In this document: positions 41,285 to 42,456 of the stretch, piece after piece | How positions within the stretch are numbered: the first letter of the stretch is position 1 | Layout of the letters: every line of letters starts with the position of its first letter | Origin: Gracilaria caudata | Taxonomy: Eukaryota; Rhodophyta; Florideophyceae; Gracilariales; Gracilariaceae | Reading direction: 5' to 3' | Assembly (NCBI GenBank): GCA_030374735.1 | Contig: JASCIV010000127.1 | Location: forward strand, 1 to 42,456 | DNA: 42,456 nucleotides | The notes under the pieces: model-generated | Told to the model about the DNA's origin: nothing | Database searches by the model: none | What the model saw: only the letters and a program-made list of their open reading frames with translations | Made by a program: the position numbers and the translations under genes

Positions 41285-41855
41285 TGGGACGTTGCCTTGA
41301 GCAAGTCTGAACGAGCGCGAGCGGGGTGCGCGAGGTTGTTATCCGGGATTACCTACAAGGGTTGGTGTGGGGCAGTGAGCTCCACGATGCGGTGGAACGA
41401 CGCCATTGACGGTTGCTGATTCGCTCGACCTTTGGCGGAGCAAACGGATGGTTCGGTGTTGCCAAGTTTCGCCAGCGCTGAGTTGGCCACGGCGTGGAGG
41501 AGCGCTACTTGCAAGGGTACGCTGCTGACGTGGCACTTGCTGTGCGCCGCGTGGAGAGGCAGATTGCTGGCTAGGGCCACTACCTTCGTCAAGTGCTTGT
41601 GCACGACACTTTCCGCATCTTTTCAGCTCCAAGGTTCGTGCGACCTTCACTTCGATCGTCTTCAGTGGAATATCTGTTGTCCTCTAAGTCGTCCCCTTGC
41701 CGCACAACGGATGCCTCACAGCGGCCCGAATAAGATGTGATTGCACAATATGCAATCGCGTATCAAAATGAACAAAGCCACGAGAACGGCTTCTTTGCGC
41801 GAAATAAAGGCTATACCGCTACCCTTGTATGTACCAATTTATAGGGTGTGTTTTC
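41285..41855. other. Intergenic, promoter side of the 41284 gene
   Basis: About 570 bases. Frames on both strands are open for about 100 codons but lack ATG starts. The segment is bracketed by two inverted decamer copies, TACAAGGGTT at 41354 and TACCCTTGTA at 41820. Confidence 0.4.
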
Positions 41856-42327
41856 TCAAACCGTGCGAACAAAAATGTGAAGCGGCATAGCATCACCCGA
41901 ACAAAGATCGTGAGATTGCTCTGATGTGGAGGCTTCATGAATCGGTACCCAGCGAGACGGCGGATCAGCGTACTCCACGCTCACAATGCTAAGCAGAAAA
42001 CGCATCGTATTCTCGCAGCTGTTGCATGTCATTTCCTGTGGACTCTCATCCCAGCAGCAGAATCCGCCCACATTTGACAACGGACATAAGGAGAATGCCT
42101 CCTCGTACGGTTCGGACACGTCCTCAGCACCAATGGCGCCAAGATCTTCCCTTGCGTTTTGTACAATCCACGCATTTACATTTCTCCGAAGCGGCTGGTT
42201 GTGCAAGTGGAGCGAACAGAACTTACTCACCGAAGTACTCCTCATTGCCTTCGTAATGAGGAATTGAAAACGAATCACCATAATTGAAGGCTGTTGTTGA
42301 ATAGTCGAAAATGAAAGGGTAGATCAT
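41856..42327 (-). CDS. Possible two-exon small gene, unknown function
   Basis: A candidate exon from ATG 42327 encodes MIYPFIFDYSTTAFNYG and ends at a GTGAGTAAG donor near 42231. Joining to an AG about 87 nt further on gives a frame that continues DLGAIGAEDVSEPYEEAF, then NVGGFCCWDESPQEMTCNSC, to a TGA at 41856. The joined reading is Cys-containing and acidic with no recognised domain. The minus frame also stays open through the supposed intron with another ATG at 42281, so the gene model is uncertain. Confidence 0.3.
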
Positions 42328-42345
42328 CGTGCTAAGTTGGGTTTA

Positions 42346-42456
42346 ATGCCGCCAATTGACGACCAGGTGAAAGTCGAACACGATTTGCTGGATGTTAAGG
42401 CTGCGTTACGGTTGAATCAAGGTAATAGAGTATTGCTTCCAGAGGACGACGAAAGC
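42346..42456 (+). CDS. Possible 5' end of a gene running off the right edge
   Basis: From ATG 42346 the frame is open to the window end (37 codons, MPPIDDQVKVEHDLLDVKAA and onward). Composition is that of a soluble acidic protein. It starts only 18 bases from the possible minus-strand start at 42327, so at most a tight divergent pair. Too short for identification. Confidence 0.3.
   Translation, partial: MPPIDDQVKVEHDLLDVKAALRLNQGNRVLLPEDDES

Overview
The window looks like nuclear DNA of a photosynthetic eukaryote, most likely a red alga. The clues are indirect: intron-poor genes, each with its own promoter and on both strands; a few short introns with yeast-like TACTAAC-type branch points; a plastid-type methyltransferase of cyanobacterial ancestry with a transit-peptide-like leader; and many secreted or wall-type proteins. 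No marker gene fixes the species, so this is inference. I see no rRNA, tRNA, CRISPR array or intact transposase.

Layout. At 1.8-2.4 kb lies a METTL27-like methyltransferase. At 5.5-7.9 kb (minus) is a gene of three gamma-glutamylcyclotransferase-like modules interrupted by two in-frame stops. At 9.2-11.3 kb is a full-length animal-type transglutaminase with an overlapping upstream ORF. From 14 to 23 kb lies a cluster of paralogous cysteine-containing secreted or membrane proteins with no family I recognise (14.1, 19.5 and 22.1 kb, with a relic at 27.3 kb). A secreted subtilase (15.7-17.1 kb, minus) and another secreted unknown (17.9 kb) lie inside this cluster. At 26 kb is a secreted alpha-carbonic anhydrase. 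At 27.8-29.6 kb (minus) is a secreted animal-type alpha-amylase with a CBM20 domain. At 30.8-32.2 kb is a Ser/Pro-rich secreted protein. At 33.1-34.1 kb is an AIM24-family gene with three introns, followed by the plastid methyltransferase at 34.7-36.3 kb. At 37.0-38.2 kb (minus) is a secreted metallo-beta-lactamase-fold enzyme with two introns. At 38.3-38.9 kb (minus) is the 3' end of a split unknown gene, and at 40.1-41.3 kb (minus) a single-pass membrane protein. Two weak gene ends sit at the right edge.

The genes do not form one pathway. A theme is secretion: subtilase, carbonic anhydrase, amylase, metallohydrolase, Ser/Pro-rich protein and the new family all carry signal peptides or membrane anchors. 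Intergenic DNA holds diverged dispersed repeats, a 90-bp tandem repeat, palindromes and an over-represented decamer. The most notable points are the paralog family, the two stops falling on the same column of two adjacent repeat modules, and the animal-type transglutaminase whose start overlaps the stop of a membrane-segment uORF.
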